Shown: positions 43,685 through 52,591, counted from the stretch's first letter. The stretch: DNA of 64,000 bases from Enterococcus sp. 4G2_DIV0659 (GCF_002140715.2 NZ_NGLE02000001.1:987001-1051000); one strand, 5' to 3'. Numbers and translations: made by a program. Notes: generated from the letters alone by a model not told the origin.

Positions 43685-45013
43685 TTATGCTAATGCGCCC
43701 ATTGGATCCCAAGGTGCTAAAACTGTTGGCTCTTGTTTCCACGCTTCTTGTAATTCTGGCGATAATAATTCTTTACGAACAACGATTTGATACGTATATT
43801 CATCCATCCACTCATCACTCATTACAAAGAATCCTTTATCCCCGACTTTTTCACCCCAACTATTTTCGACTTTCCATTTTGTAGAAGCACCAGCAACCAC
43901 ATCTACTCCAGTTAAAACCATCGCATGGGTCATCAAACTTTCACCAAAATCTAAGCGTTGTGCTTTAGTCATCGTAAAATCAATATCAAATAAATCATTC
44001 ATATCATAAGCATCTAAAGCCATAATCCCAGTATCTCTCGTAGAAGATTGACCTACATCACAGCCAAACCAAACGGATTCTCCTTGTTCTAATTGAGCAA
44101 TAGCTAATTTTTTGAATGTAGTCATATCTACGTTGATATATTTTACCTCTTTACCACCAACCACATTTCCTAACATTTCTACAGTATAAGTCTGATTGTA
44201 TGGTTTATCAGCTGTAGGTGCGTTGATTACACTTACGTAATCATCCAGATTGACACCAACATATTTATCATAGAATGATTGTGGTGTTAACCCTTGATCC
44301 AAGTGATAATTTTTCTCTTCATCTCGGTATTCAAAATCAAATGTTTCTGGTGGTGTTCCTAATGATATCGCTAAAAAGTGATAGACTTCCTCTAACATTC
44401 CTTCTTTTCTTTTTTGAATTTTCTCAGAAGATTCCCCATTTATTACTAGCTCACGCAAAATTGTTGCATCTTTTCTTAATTTTTTGTTTAAGTAATTATT
44501 TAAATCACGAGAGTTTGAACTATTACTGCTTTCAGGCATTGCGGTTTTAGGTACAACACCGTATTTTTGGAAAAGAGAGACGATCATATCCCATTGGCCG
44601 CCATCTTGTTGCGGCGTTGCTAATAAGAAAGCAACTTTTCGGCTATCTAACGGTTGGTCGGCCGTTGCAATAATATTTTCGTAAAAATAATTGGATTTTT
44701 CATATTTATCCCAGAAAAAAGTATAGTTCTGCGAAAGTTCAAAATCTTTTAAATTAAAACTGTGGATCATTTTGTGTCTAAATGTATTTAACGCCGCAAA
44801 CATCCAGCAACGACCGCTTTGTTTTTGATTTGCTACTTTGCCAGTTGTGATATCTACTGAAAAAACAGGTACATTTGTTACTTCGGCACTCTGATTTTGT
44901 GCAGAAGCGGTAATTCCATTTTTAACAACTCCGCGCTGTAAAGCGTTTTTTTTATTATTGTTCATAAATGTATCATAGAATTTTTTTGTCACGTTTGGTT
45001 CAATTGCTGACAT
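43685..45013 (-). CDS. pepC: Aminopeptidase C (bleomycin hydrolase family C1B)
   Basis: A cytoplasmic cysteine aminopeptidase of 442 residues, active as a hexamer in lactic acid bacteria, that trims peptides for amino acid supply. The catalytic Cys69 is in QSGRCWMFAALN, the His in LMTHAMVLTGV near residue 365, and the Asn in WKVENSWGEKVGDKGFF near 385. The C-terminus ends ...DPMGALA, the tail that reaches into the active site. GAAAGGATGAATCAAT precedes the ATG. It is divergent from the GntR operon. Confidence 0.95.
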   Translation of the reverse strand: MSAIEPNVTKKFYDTFMNNNKKNALQRGVVKNGITASAQNQSAEVTNVPVFSVDITTGKVANQKQSGRCWMFAALNTFRHKMIHSFNLKDFELSQNYTFFWDKYEKSNYFYENIIATADQPLDSRKVAFLLATPQQDGGQWDMIVSLFQKYGVVPKTAMPESSNSSNSRDLNNYLNKKLRKDATILRELVINGESSEKIQKRKEGMLEEVYHFLAISLGTPPETFDFEYRDEEKNYHLDQGLTPQSFYDKYVGVNLDDYVSVINAPTADKPYNQTYTVEMLGNVVGGKEVKYINVDMTTFKKLAIAQLEQGESVWFGCDVGQSSTRDTGIMALDAYDMNDLFDIDFTMTKAQRLDFGESLMTHAMVLTGVDVVAGASTKWKVENSWGEKVGDKGFFVMSDEWMDEYTYQIVVRKELLSPELQEAWKQEPTVLAPWDPMGALA

Positions 45014-45097
45014 ATTGATTCATCCTTTCACTCATAACATTTCTTCATTATTATATGCCTGAATGTTCAATCCCTCAAGTCTTTAACAAAATAAACA

Positions 45098-45135
45098 TTG
45101 CTTTTTTGCATCACGTGTATTACTATGTACAATAC
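45098..45135 (+). promoter_or_regulatory. Promoter with YtrA-type operator for the GntR operon
   Basis: TTGCTT (45098-45103), 17 bp and TACTAT (45121-45126). A dyad GTATT-ACTATGTAC-AATAC (45117-45135) spans the -10 and start, so the GntR protein encoded next is likely to autorepress. Confidence 0.75.
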
Positions 45136-45157
45136 AAAGAACAAAAGAGGTGAAAAC

Positions 45158-45532
45158 ATGTTATTAGAAATCGATAGCCAAAGTGACATCCCTATTTATC
45201 AACAGATTTGTAATCAACTTATCCTAGGAATCGCTAAAAATGAGATACAACCAAATGAGGTGCTTCCTTCCGTGCGACAAATGGCGGATGAAATCGGTGT
45301 AAATATGATGACTGTTTCAAAGGCATACACTTTATTGAAAAATGATGGATATATTGTAACCGATCGACGGAATGGAACGAAGATAGCTCCAAAACAAGAA
45401 GCTACGCTCTCATTTCAACAGCATTTTTCAGACAGTTTAGAATTATTACTAGCTGAAGCATACATTCATCAAGTACCCGAAAGTGAGCTATTACAACAGA
45501 TAAAACAGACGTATCAAAAATTCGAACAATAG
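45158..45532 (+). CDS. GntR-family regulator, YtrA subfamily
   Basis: A 124-residue repressor with only the winged-helix domain and a short helical tail, the YtrA layout. SDIPIYQQICNQLILGIAKNEIQPNEVLPSVRQMADEIGVNMMTVSKAYTLLKNDGYIVTDRRNGTKI is the full GntR HTH. YtrA regulators control neighbouring membrane proteins or ABC transporters, often under cell-wall stress. I chose ATG 45158 with AAAGAGGTGAAAAC upstream. The next gene starts 12 bp after the stop and is its probable target. Confidence 0.88.
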   Translation: MLLEIDSQSDIPIYQQICNQLILGIAKNEIQPNEVLPSVRQMADEIGVNMMTVSKAYTLLKNDGYIVTDRRNGTKIAPKQEATLSFQQHFSDSLELLLAEAYIHQVPESELLQQIKQTYQKFEQ

Positions 45533-45544
45533 AAGGTGGATAAA

Positions 45545-46927
45545 ATGAATTTATTTTTATATTTAATACTCGTCGGAGTCAACTTTTTAATGGCGTTTGC
45601 TCAAAGAATACCTGCAAATCCTCATAAAAATATTATTTTAGAAACAACATTGCCTAAAGAAAAACTACAAGATCAGCAAGTGCTTACTGTAAGCACAACT
45701 TATAAAAAAAGATTGTTGCAATGCGCGTTTATTTTCTCTATTATTGCACTACCGATCATCGTTATTCCTTATGATTCATTAACTTTGATTTATTTTTTAG
45801 TGCAAATGTTTGGCTTTATCGGCACTTCTTTTTACTTACAGGTCATCTACATTCGAAAAATGACCACTGTGAAAGTTCAAAATAATTGGACTATGCCAAC
45901 CAGTCCGATACTCGTTGATACAAAACTTGTCGCAAATAAGAATCGAAAATTGATTTCAGTCTGGTGGTTTTTACCTAGTATTTTGCTTACTATTGTCGGT
46001 TGTCTTTATTCTTTTAGCGTACTTGATTTAGCCAATGGCTCATGGATTATTGCTCTTGTTTCGATTGGTATAGTTGGAATGTTTTTAGCGTTCTATTACT
46101 TTATTGCTCGTTTTCCAGTTAAACCGTTAACAAGTGACGAAACAATCAACCAACAAGTTAATGATCTAATGCGGCATCATTGGTCTGTTTTAATGGCTGT
46201 TTCTGCACTAGTTATGAGTCCTTTAGCTTTTATGCCGGCTGCTTCCATTACCATTCCATATGAACAAATGATGATGCTTACTATTGGTTATGCCTTCTTT
46301 ATTCTTGCATTCGTGTTTTTCACATTTTATTATTTGTTCTCATCTAGAAAAAAACAAGATCAATTGATTTCATTGGCGCAAGAATATCGTTATAACGATG
46401 AAGATCAATATTGGAAATACGGTATTTATATCAATCCAAACGATAAACGAATTCTTGTTCCTGATCGTGTGGGAATGAATATTTCGACAAATTTAGGCAA
46501 TTTGGGCGGAAAATTAAGTATGGGGATTGTAGGAATTTTAGTATTGATTGCATTGATTGCATCTAGTATTCCAATGCTGATTAGTGATTTTTCAGCCAAT
46601 CCATTTCAATTATCTACTTCTCGTACAACGGTTTCTTTATCTGCTCCTTTGTCTCAAAGTAGAAAAATTGCTTGGAAAGACATCGAAAGTGTGGAATTAT
46701 TGGATACGATGCCAAAAGATTTCATTCGAGTATATGGTACTGCAACAGAAAATTATCTGACCGGCGAATTTCAAGTAGACAATAAACCAGCTTATTTGCT
46801 TGTACTTAAAAATAAACAACCGATTTTAAGAATCCAAACGAAAGATAAGTTTTACTACTATACAAATAAAGACAGCAAGCTAACTAAAAACTATTATCAC
46901 GAGATTCAAAAAAAAATAAACAAGTAA
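45545..46927 (+). CDS. DUF1648/DUF5808 multi-pass membrane protein
   Basis: A 460-residue membrane protein with about eight TM helices. The central cytoplasmic segment DQYWKYGIYINPNDKRILVPDRVGMNISTNLG matches the DUF5808 signature. The C-terminal 100 residues look like a bacterial PH-type domain (KIAWKDIESVELLDTMPK and GEFQVDNKPAYLLVLKNKQPILRIQTKD). Function is unknown; such genes usually stand next to YtrA-type GntR regulators, as here. I chose ATG 45545 with AAGGTGG; a GTG 9 bp upstream lies within the ribosome site. A terminator-like stem follows at 46931-46989. Confidence 0.8.
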   Translation: MNLFLYLILVGVNFLMAFAQRIPANPHKNIILETTLPKEKLQDQQVLTVSTTYKKRLLQCAFIFSIIALPIIVIPYDSLTLIYFLVQMFGFIGTSFYLQVIYIRKMTTVKVQNNWTMPTSPILVDTKLVANKNRKLISVWWFLPSILLTIVGCLYSFSVLDLANGSWIIALVSIGIVGMFLAFYYFIARFPVKPLTSDETINQQVNDLMRHHWSVLMAVSALVMSPLAFMPAASITIPYEQMMMLTIGYAFFILAFVFFTFYYLFSSRKKQDQLISLAQEYRYNDEDQYWKYGIYINPNDKRILVPDRVGMNISTNLGNLGGKLSMGIVGILVLIALIASSIPMLISDFSANPFQLSTSRTTVSLSAPLSQSRKIAWKDIESVELLDTMPKDFIRVYGTATENYLTGEFQVDNKPAYLLVLKNKQPILRIQTKDKFYYYTNKDSKLTKNYYHEIQKKINK

Positions 46928-46930
46928 CGA

Positions 46931-46989
46931 CTTAAGGTTGAGGTCAGCGACTTTTTTCTATGAAAATTGCGTTTGATCCCAACCTTTTT
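46931..46989 (+). terminator. Terminator after the DUF1648 gene
   Basis: AAGGTTG pairs with CAACCTT with partial inner pairing (GGTCA/TTGATC), followed by TTTT. It is moderately convincing. Confidence 0.55.
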
Positions 46990-47131
46990 AGCTATTTTCA
47001 CTAATATTATTTCTCATCTAATAACCAAAATTGACAAATAAATCAAAATAGTTCGTTTTTTTAGATTATCCTTTTGACATATTCGATCAGTATGATTAAA
47101 CTAAACTATAACGAATAGGAGTGAAATAACA

Positions 47132-47602
47132 ATGATTGGATTCAAACTAAGAGACTATCAACAATCAGATTTACAGGCGATGGTTACTTTATTCAATACA
47201 ACTGTACGTGCAATCAATAAAAAAGATTATACTGAAAAACAAATCGAGCAATGGATTCAGTCAATACCTGATGATAAAAAATTGGACCAAACGTTCTCAT
47301 CTTCGTATACATGTATTGCTCAATTAGGCAATAAAATGCTTGGTTTCGGTAGTATTTCAGATTCAGGTTATCTTGAGTATTTATATGTAGATAGAGAGTG
47401 GATTGGCTATGGTATTGGGAAAAAACTAGCGACAAATTTGATTGATCACGCACTTAAGGCAGGGGCAAAAAAAATTACTGTCCATTCATCCATTACTGCA
47501 AAACCATTTTTTGAGTCACTTGGATTTGTCGTTGTAGAACAAAGAAATAATTATCGTAGTAATGTATTGCTGATCAACTATTTAATGGTTTATGAAAAAT
47601 AA
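47132..47602 (+). CDS. GNAT-family N-acetyltransferase
   Basis: A 156-residue GNAT protein. KLRDYQQSDLQAMVTLFNTTV opens the fold. LEYLYVDREWIGYGIGKKLATNLIDHALKAGAKKITVHSSITAKPFFESLGFVVVE contains the acetyl-CoA pyrophosphate loop (here W-I-G-Y-G-I-G-K instead of Q/RxxGxG/A) and the usual AxPFFESLGF end. The substrate is unknown. ATAGGAGTGAAATAACA precedes the ATG. It stands alone with a terminator at 47647-47693. Confidence 0.85.
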   Translation: MIGFKLRDYQQSDLQAMVTLFNTTVRAINKKDYTEKQIEQWIQSIPDDKKLDQTFSSSYTCIAQLGNKMLGFGSISDSGYLEYLYVDREWIGYGIGKKLATNLIDHALKAGAKKITVHSSITAKPFFESLGFVVVEQRNNYRSNVLLINYLMVYEK

Positions 47603-47646
47603 AATAAGTTAGGAATATTTGAGATATCCTCAGATACTCGAAAGTT

Positions 47647-47693
47647 AAATAAGCGGCTGAACGAAGGATTTTCGTCATAGCCGCTTATTTTCT
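47647..47693. terminator. Bidirectional terminator between GNAT and copZ
   Basis: AAATAAGCGGCT and AGCCGCTTATTT with a loop of about 20 nt. It serves the convergent GNAT and copYZ transcripts. Confidence 0.82.
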
Positions 47694-47729
47694 GCTTAAG
47701 ATCGTTCCCAAACAGATGTTTTTTTATAG

Positions 47730-47933
47730 TTATGCAACAATAAATTTTGTTTCAGATAATGCTGCTTGAAGTTCTTCGTTGGAAATTTCTCTATCACTAG
47801 TGACAGAAGCTGATTTATTTTCCAAATCAACACTAGCCACTTGAACCCCTGTAATTTTTTCAAAATTTTCTTTCACGATTGTGACACAACCATCACATTT
47901 CATTCCATTAATTGTTACTGTTTTTTCCATCAT
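47730..47933 (-). CDS. copZ: Copper chaperone CopZ (HMA domain)
   Basis: A 67-residue heavy-metal-associated domain protein that carries Cu(I) to CopY or copper ATPases. The metal loop is GMKCDGC, with a ferredoxin-like fold continuing to ALSETKFIVA. Two adjacent ATGs (47933 and 47930) follow GAAGGAG; the second has the better 8-nt spacing, so the N-terminus is one residue uncertain. It lies directly after copY in the same operon, but no copper ATPase gene follows: the next element is a terminator. Confidence 0.92.
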   Translation of the reverse strand: MMEKTVTINGMKCDGCVTIVKENFEKITGVQVASVDLENKSASVTSDREISNEELQAALSETKFIVA

Positions 47934-47965
47934 AGACACTCCTTCAATTTTTTATTTGTGTTTCC

Positions 47966-48412
47966 TTAATGAACCAAATGACACTGACATTGTCCAGGTG
48001 TACAGTTGCACGGTACTTCTTTCACTGCTGTTTTACGCTTGTTCTTTAGAATCGATTCCAGTAGGTCAATGTCATTAATACTCAATAGACTATCATTGAT
48101 CATTGATTCAAGAACTTTACCGACTTTTTTGCTACAAATCTTAGACAGCATTTCTTCTGAAACAGCTTCAATACTTTTACGCTCTTCAACTAATGGCAAG
48201 TAGGTGAACTTGTTTCCATTACGCGTTGTTCCCAGCATTCCTTTGTCAACTAAACGACTTAGTAACGTTTTGACTGTGGTGCTTTTCCATTCAGTCTTTT
48301 CGTTAAGAATCTCTGTAACTTCCTTACTGGTCGTTTCTCCAGAAGCCCAAGCAACTCGCATGACTTCCCATTCTGCATCGGTAATATTTAGTCCTTTTTT
48401 CTTATCTGACAT
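47966..48412 (-). CDS. copY: Copper-responsive repressor CopY (BlaI/MecI family)
   Basis: A 148-residue repressor. Winged helix ITDAEWEVMRVAWASGETTSKEVTEILNEKTEWKSTTVKTLLSRLVDKGML is the BlaI/MecI type. The C-terminal CNCTPGQCQC is the CxCx4CxC metal-binding motif, which holds zinc and is displaced by Cu(I) delivered by CopZ. The promoter at 48454-48510 carries the cop box TACATATGTA, so it autoregulates. AAAAAGGAGACTTTTTT precedes the ATG. The enterococcal copYZAB operon is here reduced to copY-copZ. Confidence 0.95.
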   Translation of the reverse strand: MSDKKKGLNITDAEWEVMRVAWASGETTSKEVTEILNEKTEWKSTTVKTLLSRLVDKGMLGTTRNGNKFTYLPLVEERKSIEAVSEEMLSKICSKKVGKVLESMINDSLLSINDIDLLESILKNKRKTAVKEVPCNCTPGQCQCHLVH

Positions 48413-48453
48413 AAAAAAGTCTCCTTTTTAGCCGTAGTATTTAAAAGGATGAA

Positions 48454-48510
48454 ACTACATATGTAGTCAAACTATGTATTAATAATAGCTCTTTTCTTTT
48501 GATTTGTCAA
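48454..48510 (-). promoter_or_regulatory. copYZ promoter with cop box
   Basis: On the minus strand TTGACA (48505-48510), 17 bp and TATTAT (48482-48487). The 14-bp palindrome ACTACATATGTAGT (48454-48467) contains the consensus cop box TACANNTGTA and lies at about +10 to +25. A half site TATGTA occurs between it and the -10. Confidence 0.9.
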
Positions 48511-48669
48511 AAGAGAGATTTTACTCGCTATGTAATTCGCTAAATTTCCACCCCTTATTTTGTACTGTACTTATAAAATAATACCCGTCAGTCATGCGTT
48601 CTTTCATTCCATGTTACTTTATGTAATTTTTTAAGCTCTATCTTATTTTATATAGAACGATCATATCTT

Positions 48670-48698
48670 TTGGTGAATTTCTTAATAAATACTATACT
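48670..48698 (+). promoter_or_regulatory. Promoter of the CPBP gene
   Basis: TTGGTG (48670-48675), 17 bp and TATACT (48693-48698), about 60 bp before the ribosome site. The rest of the gap from 48511 shows nothing definite. Confidence 0.68.
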
Positions 48699-48766
48699 AA
48701 GTCATAAAGATTTTTTAGAATAGTTTTATCTGGTTTTTCTGAAGTATATAAAATAAGGAGGTATAT

Positions 48767-49384
48767 ATGAAAACAACTGACACTATGCAAAGCTCAACTG
48801 CTGGACTTATTATGGGTGCTTTATTGATGCTTGTTGGCTTTTGGGGACTGTTAAGTTTTTCTTGGCTTTGGTGGGGACTTTTTGCTGGTGGTGTGCTTGC
48901 TTGGGCATTAGCTTTTGGAAAAAATAGCCTAGCTGCTTTTCGTGTTCCACGCAAATTATGGACGATTCCAATCGCTGTCATTAGCTATTTTGTTGTTGGA
49001 ATACTGATTGGACTCTTATCCAACTTTCTAGGATTCCATTGGGCTGCAAACCCTGCTAATGGTCATTTGAACGCGATTATTTTTATGCTGCCTTTTATGT
49101 TAATGGGAGAAGAATTATTAGGCATCGGCATACTTGAAGGTGCACAAAGTAAAGGTCTTTCTCTTAGCACAAGTACGTTATTAAGTGCTCTTATTTTCGG
49201 TCTTTTACATATCCCTGCTTATTGGGATGGTTCTTGGTTTTCTACACTAGCACATGTTTTACTTTTACAGGGCGTTGCTCGACTAATTTTAAATATTGTC
49301 TATCTAAAAACAGGAAAAAGTATTTGGGGATCATGGATCGCTCATGTACTAATTGATTTAATTGCTTTATCAGTTGCTATGTGA
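48767..49384 (+). CDS. CPBP-family intramembrane protein (Abi/CAAX protease-like)
   Basis: A 205-residue multi-pass membrane protein of the CPBP/Abi family. Conserved motifs are GEELLGIGIL (motif 1, EExxxR in active members, here without the Arg), ALIFGLLHIPAY (motif 2 with His) and WGSWIAHVLIDLIAL (motif 3 with His). The Arg loss may change or reduce activity. Members act in bacteriocin self-immunity or unknown proteolysis. No bacteriocin gene is adjacent. AAGGAGGTATAT precedes the ATG. Confidence 0.82.
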   Translation: MKTTDTMQSSTAGLIMGALLMLVGFWGLLSFSWLWWGLFAGGVLAWALAFGKNSLAAFRVPRKLWTIPIAVISYFVVGILIGLLSNFLGFHWAANPANGHLNAIIFMLPFMLMGEELLGIGILEGAQSKGLSLSTSTLLSALIFGLLHIPAYWDGSWFSTLAHVLLLQGVARLILNIVYLKTGKSIWGSWIAHVLIDLIALSVAM

Positions 49385-49387
49385 TTA

Positions 49388-49448
49388 TTAATAATCAACT
49401 GAATCTATCTTTTGTCTAATGACTGGATTCAGTTGATTGGTTATTTTT
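49388..49448 (+). terminator. Terminator after the CPBP gene
   Basis: AATAATCAACTGAATC and GATTCAGTTGATTGGTT with a loop of about 20 nt, followed by ATTTTT. Confidence 0.85.
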
Positions 49449-49515
49449 CTGCCAATGCTATTGTTTAACTTTGACAGATTACTTACTGTTTTAGTTTGTT
49501 TAAGCACAGTTCACT

Positions 49516-50049
49516 TTATTTTCTTGAATAAGTTGTATACACCATATTGTTTTTTACATAGACTTGCTCTACGTTTAAATTCACCGGACCATCGAATTTA
49601 TTGAATAAAGGAATGCCGTCTCCCAAAATCGTTGGAATGGTGGTGAGAATATAGGTATCGATCAAATTGGCTTCTACTAAAGGAGCAATGATGCTGCCGC
49701 CACCTACGACCCAAATCGCTTTTCCTTCTTGTTCTTTTAATTCTTGAATCAATTCAACTGGATTTTGCCTCGTAAAGAGAAGGTTTTCCGTATTTTCTTC
49801 TGGATGACTGGTGATAATATAAGACGTTTGCTCCTCGTAAGGATACTCATTTGGTGATAGCTCGTTAACGACTTGATCATACGTGGTACGCCCCATTACG
49901 ACTGTATCGATTTTCTCCATCAACTCTTGATAACTCGTATCTTCTTCGACCAATTCAATACCGCCGCCTAAAAAATCGATGCTGCCGTCAAGTTCTGCGA
50001 TATATCCATCCAGACTTGCAGCAATGTATAAAATAACTTCTCTACTCAT
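49516..50049 (-). CDS. Dihydrofolate reductase-like (RibD C-terminal) family protein
   Basis: A 177-residue NADPH-dependent reductase-like protein. VILYIAASLDGYIAELDGSIDFL is the RibD_C/DHFR-like start, DTVVMGRTTYDQV the substrate-side helix, and IWVVGGGSIIAPLVEANLIDTYILTTIPTILGDGIPLF the NADPH-binding part. These proteins (YwjB/YyaP-like) are widespread and without defined substrate. I chose ATG 50047-50049, with AAGGGAGAGATTTTTA upstream; an earlier in-frame start lacks a ribosome site. Confidence 0.85.
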   Translation of the reverse strand: MSREVILYIAASLDGYIAELDGSIDFLGGGIELVEEDTSYQELMEKIDTVVMGRTTYDQVVNELSPNEYPYEEQTSYIITSHPEENTENLLFTRQNPVELIQELKEQEGKAIWVVGGGSIIAPLVEANLIDTYILTTIPTILGDGIPLFNKFDGPVNLNVEQVYVKNNMVYTTYSRK

Positions 50050-50137
50050 TAAAAATCTCTCCCTTCTTTCACAAAGACACTCTGAACTATTCATTGTACT
50101 GGTTTTATTTTTCTAGTCAACTAGTTTGTTCAATAAA

Positions 50138-50185
50138 AAAACATAGTTAAAAGAAAAATGATTCCCCCTTCCAACTATGTTTTAT
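50138..50185 (-). terminator. Terminator after hemD (end of the nir operon)
   Basis: AAAACATAGTT and AACTATGTTTT with a loop of about 25 nt, followed on the minus strand by TTTTTTT. It coincides with the hemD stop codon. Confidence 0.75.
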
Positions 50186-50853
50186 TTTATGACTACTTTA
50201 TAGCCATCCTTAATAATTGCCTGTCGTGTCGTTTGACCAAGGCAGTATAATTCTGGCATTTTCGTTAGCCCAGTTTCAATAAACACAGATAAAAATCGTC
50301 GCCACAAAGAAGGGCTTGCTAGATAAACTGCTGTGATTTTTTCAGTAACTAAACAATTTTTTAATTGTTGTCGGCTCTCATCAGAAAAGAAATTATCATA
50401 AAGAACCGGTGTAAACAAACGATGCCCCATTTCTATTAATTTCCTTTCTCCGACTCTGTCTGCCAAATTACTTTTAGGATAATAAATCGTTGTTGGTGAC
50501 TTGTAATAAGCTGCCCATGCATCAAATAAATGCTGCTTGGTTGGCATCGGTGCTTGAAAATCAATCTTTACACGGTTATTTATAAGAACTTGACCAGTTT
50601 TTGCGCCGATAACTGCGAATTTTTTCGTCCTTAAATCATCGATCGTTGATTGGCGGAAAAAAAACTCTGCTGCATGCTGACTTGTCAAAAAGACCCATTC
50701 ACTTTGCTTTAGCTGTTTTTCAAAAGACAGTCCTAATTCTCTTTTTTTCAAAGTAAGCAACGGAATCTCTAAAATATCAAACCCTTTTTCTTGAAAAAAT
50801 ACGCGATCTTCTTGATTATCTTCAATTAAACGCGTTAAAAGAACTTTTTTCAT
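50182..50853 (-). CDS. hemD: Uroporphyrinogen-III synthase
   Basis: HemD closes and inverts hydroxymethylbilane to uroporphyrinogen III, the branch point to siroheme. The 223-residue protein shows the divergent HemD pattern: MKKVLLTRLIEDNQ at the start, WVFLTSQHAAEFFF near 55, KFAVIGAKTGQVL near 80, the TIYYPKSNLADRV strand, ITAVYLASPSLWRRFL near 170 and YCLGQTTRQAIIKDGY at the end. Sequence conservation of HemD is low, but the fold pattern and overlap with hemC (ATGA) make the call firm. It is the last gene of the nirB operon. Confidence 0.9.
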   Translation of the reverse strand: MKKVLLTRLIEDNQEDRVFFQEKGFDILEIPLLTLKKRELGLSFEKQLKQSEWVFLTSQHAAEFFFRQSTIDDLRTKKFAVIGAKTGQVLINNRVKIDFQAPMPTKQHLFDAWAAYYKSPTTIYYPKSNLADRVGERKLIEMGHRLFTPVLYDNFFSDESRQQLKNCLVTEKITAVYLASPSLWRRFLSVFIETGLTKMPELYCLGQTTRQAIIKDGYKVVIK

Positions 50854-51758
50854 GTAGTTTCCCTAGTCATCTCTTTCAATAATTTTTCCCCCACTCGGCC
50901 TCCAACTCCTGCTAACTTCTGAACTACAAGGGTCTGCGTAAAAGATTGCTGCAGTTTCCTATCGCCGAGAAAACCAGAAAAGCGGTAGCCATCCTTCTCC
51001 TGACAAGCGAATGCACCGATCGGAATATCACAATTGCCGTTGAGCATCGCTAAAAAGGCTCGTTCTTCCATAACCAACTTTTTAGTAATTGTGTGATTGA
51101 TAGGGGTCAAAAACTTAAGCATATCATAATCTTCACTGCGACATTCTACAGCTAAAGCTCCTTGACCAACGGCAGGTATACACTGCTCACTAGTCAAAAT
51201 TGAGTAAGGGTAAGAAGGTTTATCAAACCAGTTCAAACGTTTTAACCCGGCTGTAGCTAAAACAATCCCATCTAATTGTTGTTCTTCCATCCACTTTAAA
51301 CGTGTTCCGACATTCCCTCGAATGGATTCAACTTGTATATCTTTGCGTAAATTTTTCATTTGAAATTCACGACGCAAGCTACTTGTTCCTATTTTGGCAC
51401 CAAGCGGCAATTCAGCCAATGAAGTGACTTCCCGAAAAATCAAACAATCGGTTGGATCACTTCGCTCAGGTATAGCTGCTAGTGTCAGTCCCTCCGCTAT
51501 TTTAGCTGGCATATCTTTTAAGCTATGGACAGCAAAATCGATTTTCCCTGCTAATAATGCTTGCTCTACTTCATTGATAAACAAGCCTTTTCCGCCAATT
51601 TTAGATAAACTGACTGAAAGCATTTGATCTCCTTTCGTCGTCATCGGAACGATTTCAACGGGAAACTCTCCATGAACTTTTTTCAGTAGATTTAAAACAA
51701 TCGTGGTTTGCTTCATCGCTAACGGACTCTTTCTGGTGCCGACTCGGACGGTTTTCAT
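50850..51758 (-). CDS. hemC: Porphobilinogen deaminase (hydroxymethylbilane synthase)
   Basis: HemC joins four porphobilinogens into hydroxymethylbilane. The 302-residue protein has VRVGTRKSPLAMKQT, the active-site VHSLKDMP near 78, GTSSLRREFQ near 124, RGNVGTRL near 147, and Cys243 in LNGNCDIPIGAFA, which anchors the dipyrromethane cofactor. In enterococci without heme synthesis this gene makes sense only as part of siroheme formation for NirB. Porphobilinogen must come from elsewhere, because hemA/hemL/hemB are not here. A 47-bp gap separates it from nirC, with the ribosome site AAGGAAG. Confidence 0.95.
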   Translation of the reverse strand: MKTVRVGTRKSPLAMKQTTIVLNLLKKVHGEFPVEIVPMTTKGDQMLSVSLSKIGGKGLFINEVEQALLAGKIDFAVHSLKDMPAKIAEGLTLAAIPERSDPTDCLIFREVTSLAELPLGAKIGTSSLRREFQMKNLRKDIQVESIRGNVGTRLKWMEEQQLDGIVLATAGLKRLNWFDKPSYPYSILTSEQCIPAVGQGALAVECRSEDYDMLKFLTPINHTITKKLVMEERAFLAMLNGNCDIPIGAFACQEKDGYRFSGFLGDRKLQQSFTQTLVVQKLAGVGGRVGEKLLKEMTRETT

Positions 51759-51805
51759 TTTACTTACTTCCTTTATCTTTTCTTATCTTCTAATCATACT
51801 AGATT

Positions 51806-52591
51806 TTACTTATTTGACAACTGACCTGTGCCAACTTTATAGGCTAAAAAATACAGCCCAGCTACAAAAAAGCCTCCGCCAATAATATTCCCCAGATACA
51901 CACTAATCATATTTTGTCCAAAAGCCGCCCATGTATTGCCGCCTAAAAGAATCCCCATCGGAATCAAAAACATATTAGCGACCACGTGCTGAAATCCACA
52001 AATCACAAAACCCATGATAGGTAAGAAAATACCGACGATTTTTCCAATAAAATCTTTAGCAGCAAAATTCAGATAGACAGCCGTACTGACTAAAAAGTTG
52101 CAGGCAATTCCTGAAAGAAAGCCTTGTAAAAAGGTATCCTTGGTACGTCCAAGAGAAACTTGAATCGCTCGCTCAGCAAAATCTCCCTGTAATGCTCCAC
52201 TTAGATACCCAAAGAAATAAGCAACAAATAACGACCCAATTAAATTAAAAAGCGTCACAATCACAATATTTCTCAGCCATTCTTTCCCGTTGATTTTTTT
52301 AGCAAATAACGCCATAGAAACAACCATCATATTCCCTGTAACCAATTCTCCGCCAGCCAATAACAAACAAATCAGACCAAACGGAAACACTGCTGCGCCA
52401 ATCACATTTACAAGTGTTCCCCACTCTTTTGGCATCGTTCCCATCGCCCGAATCATGGCAATCCCTGCAACAGCGATAAACACCCCTGCTAAAAATCCTA
52501 ATACTGCTAAAGTCAAAAAGCTTGCACGCGCTTTTTGAACTCCTTTTTCAATCGTAACATCGACTATCTCTGGTGGTTGAAGTGAACCCAT
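51806..52591 (-). CDS. nirC: Formate/nitrite channel NirC (FNT family)
   Basis: A 261-residue pentameric FNT channel. Six TM segments lie between about residues 30 and 255. Motifs include ARASFLTLAVLGFLAGVFIAVAG, GAAVFPFGLICLLLAGGELVTGNMM, a central-His segment FQHVVANMFLIPMG (pore His) and NIIGGGFFVAGLYF. Position inside the nirBD-siroheme operon makes nitrite the expected substrate. AAAGGAGATAAATAG precedes the ATG, 23 bp after the cobA stop. Confidence 0.93.
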   Translation of the reverse strand: MGSLQPPEIVDVTIEKGVQKARASFLTLAVLGFLAGVFIAVAGIAMIRAMGTMPKEWGTLVNVIGAAVFPFGLICLLLAGGELVTGNMMVVSMALFAKKINGKEWLRNIVIVTLFNLIGSLFVAYFFGYLSGALQGDFAERAIQVSLGRTKDTFLQGFLSGIACNFLVSTAVYLNFAAKDFIGKIVGIFLPIMGFVICGFQHVVANMFLIPMGILLGGNTWAAFGQNMISVYLGNIIGGGFFVAGLYFLAYKVGTGQLSNK

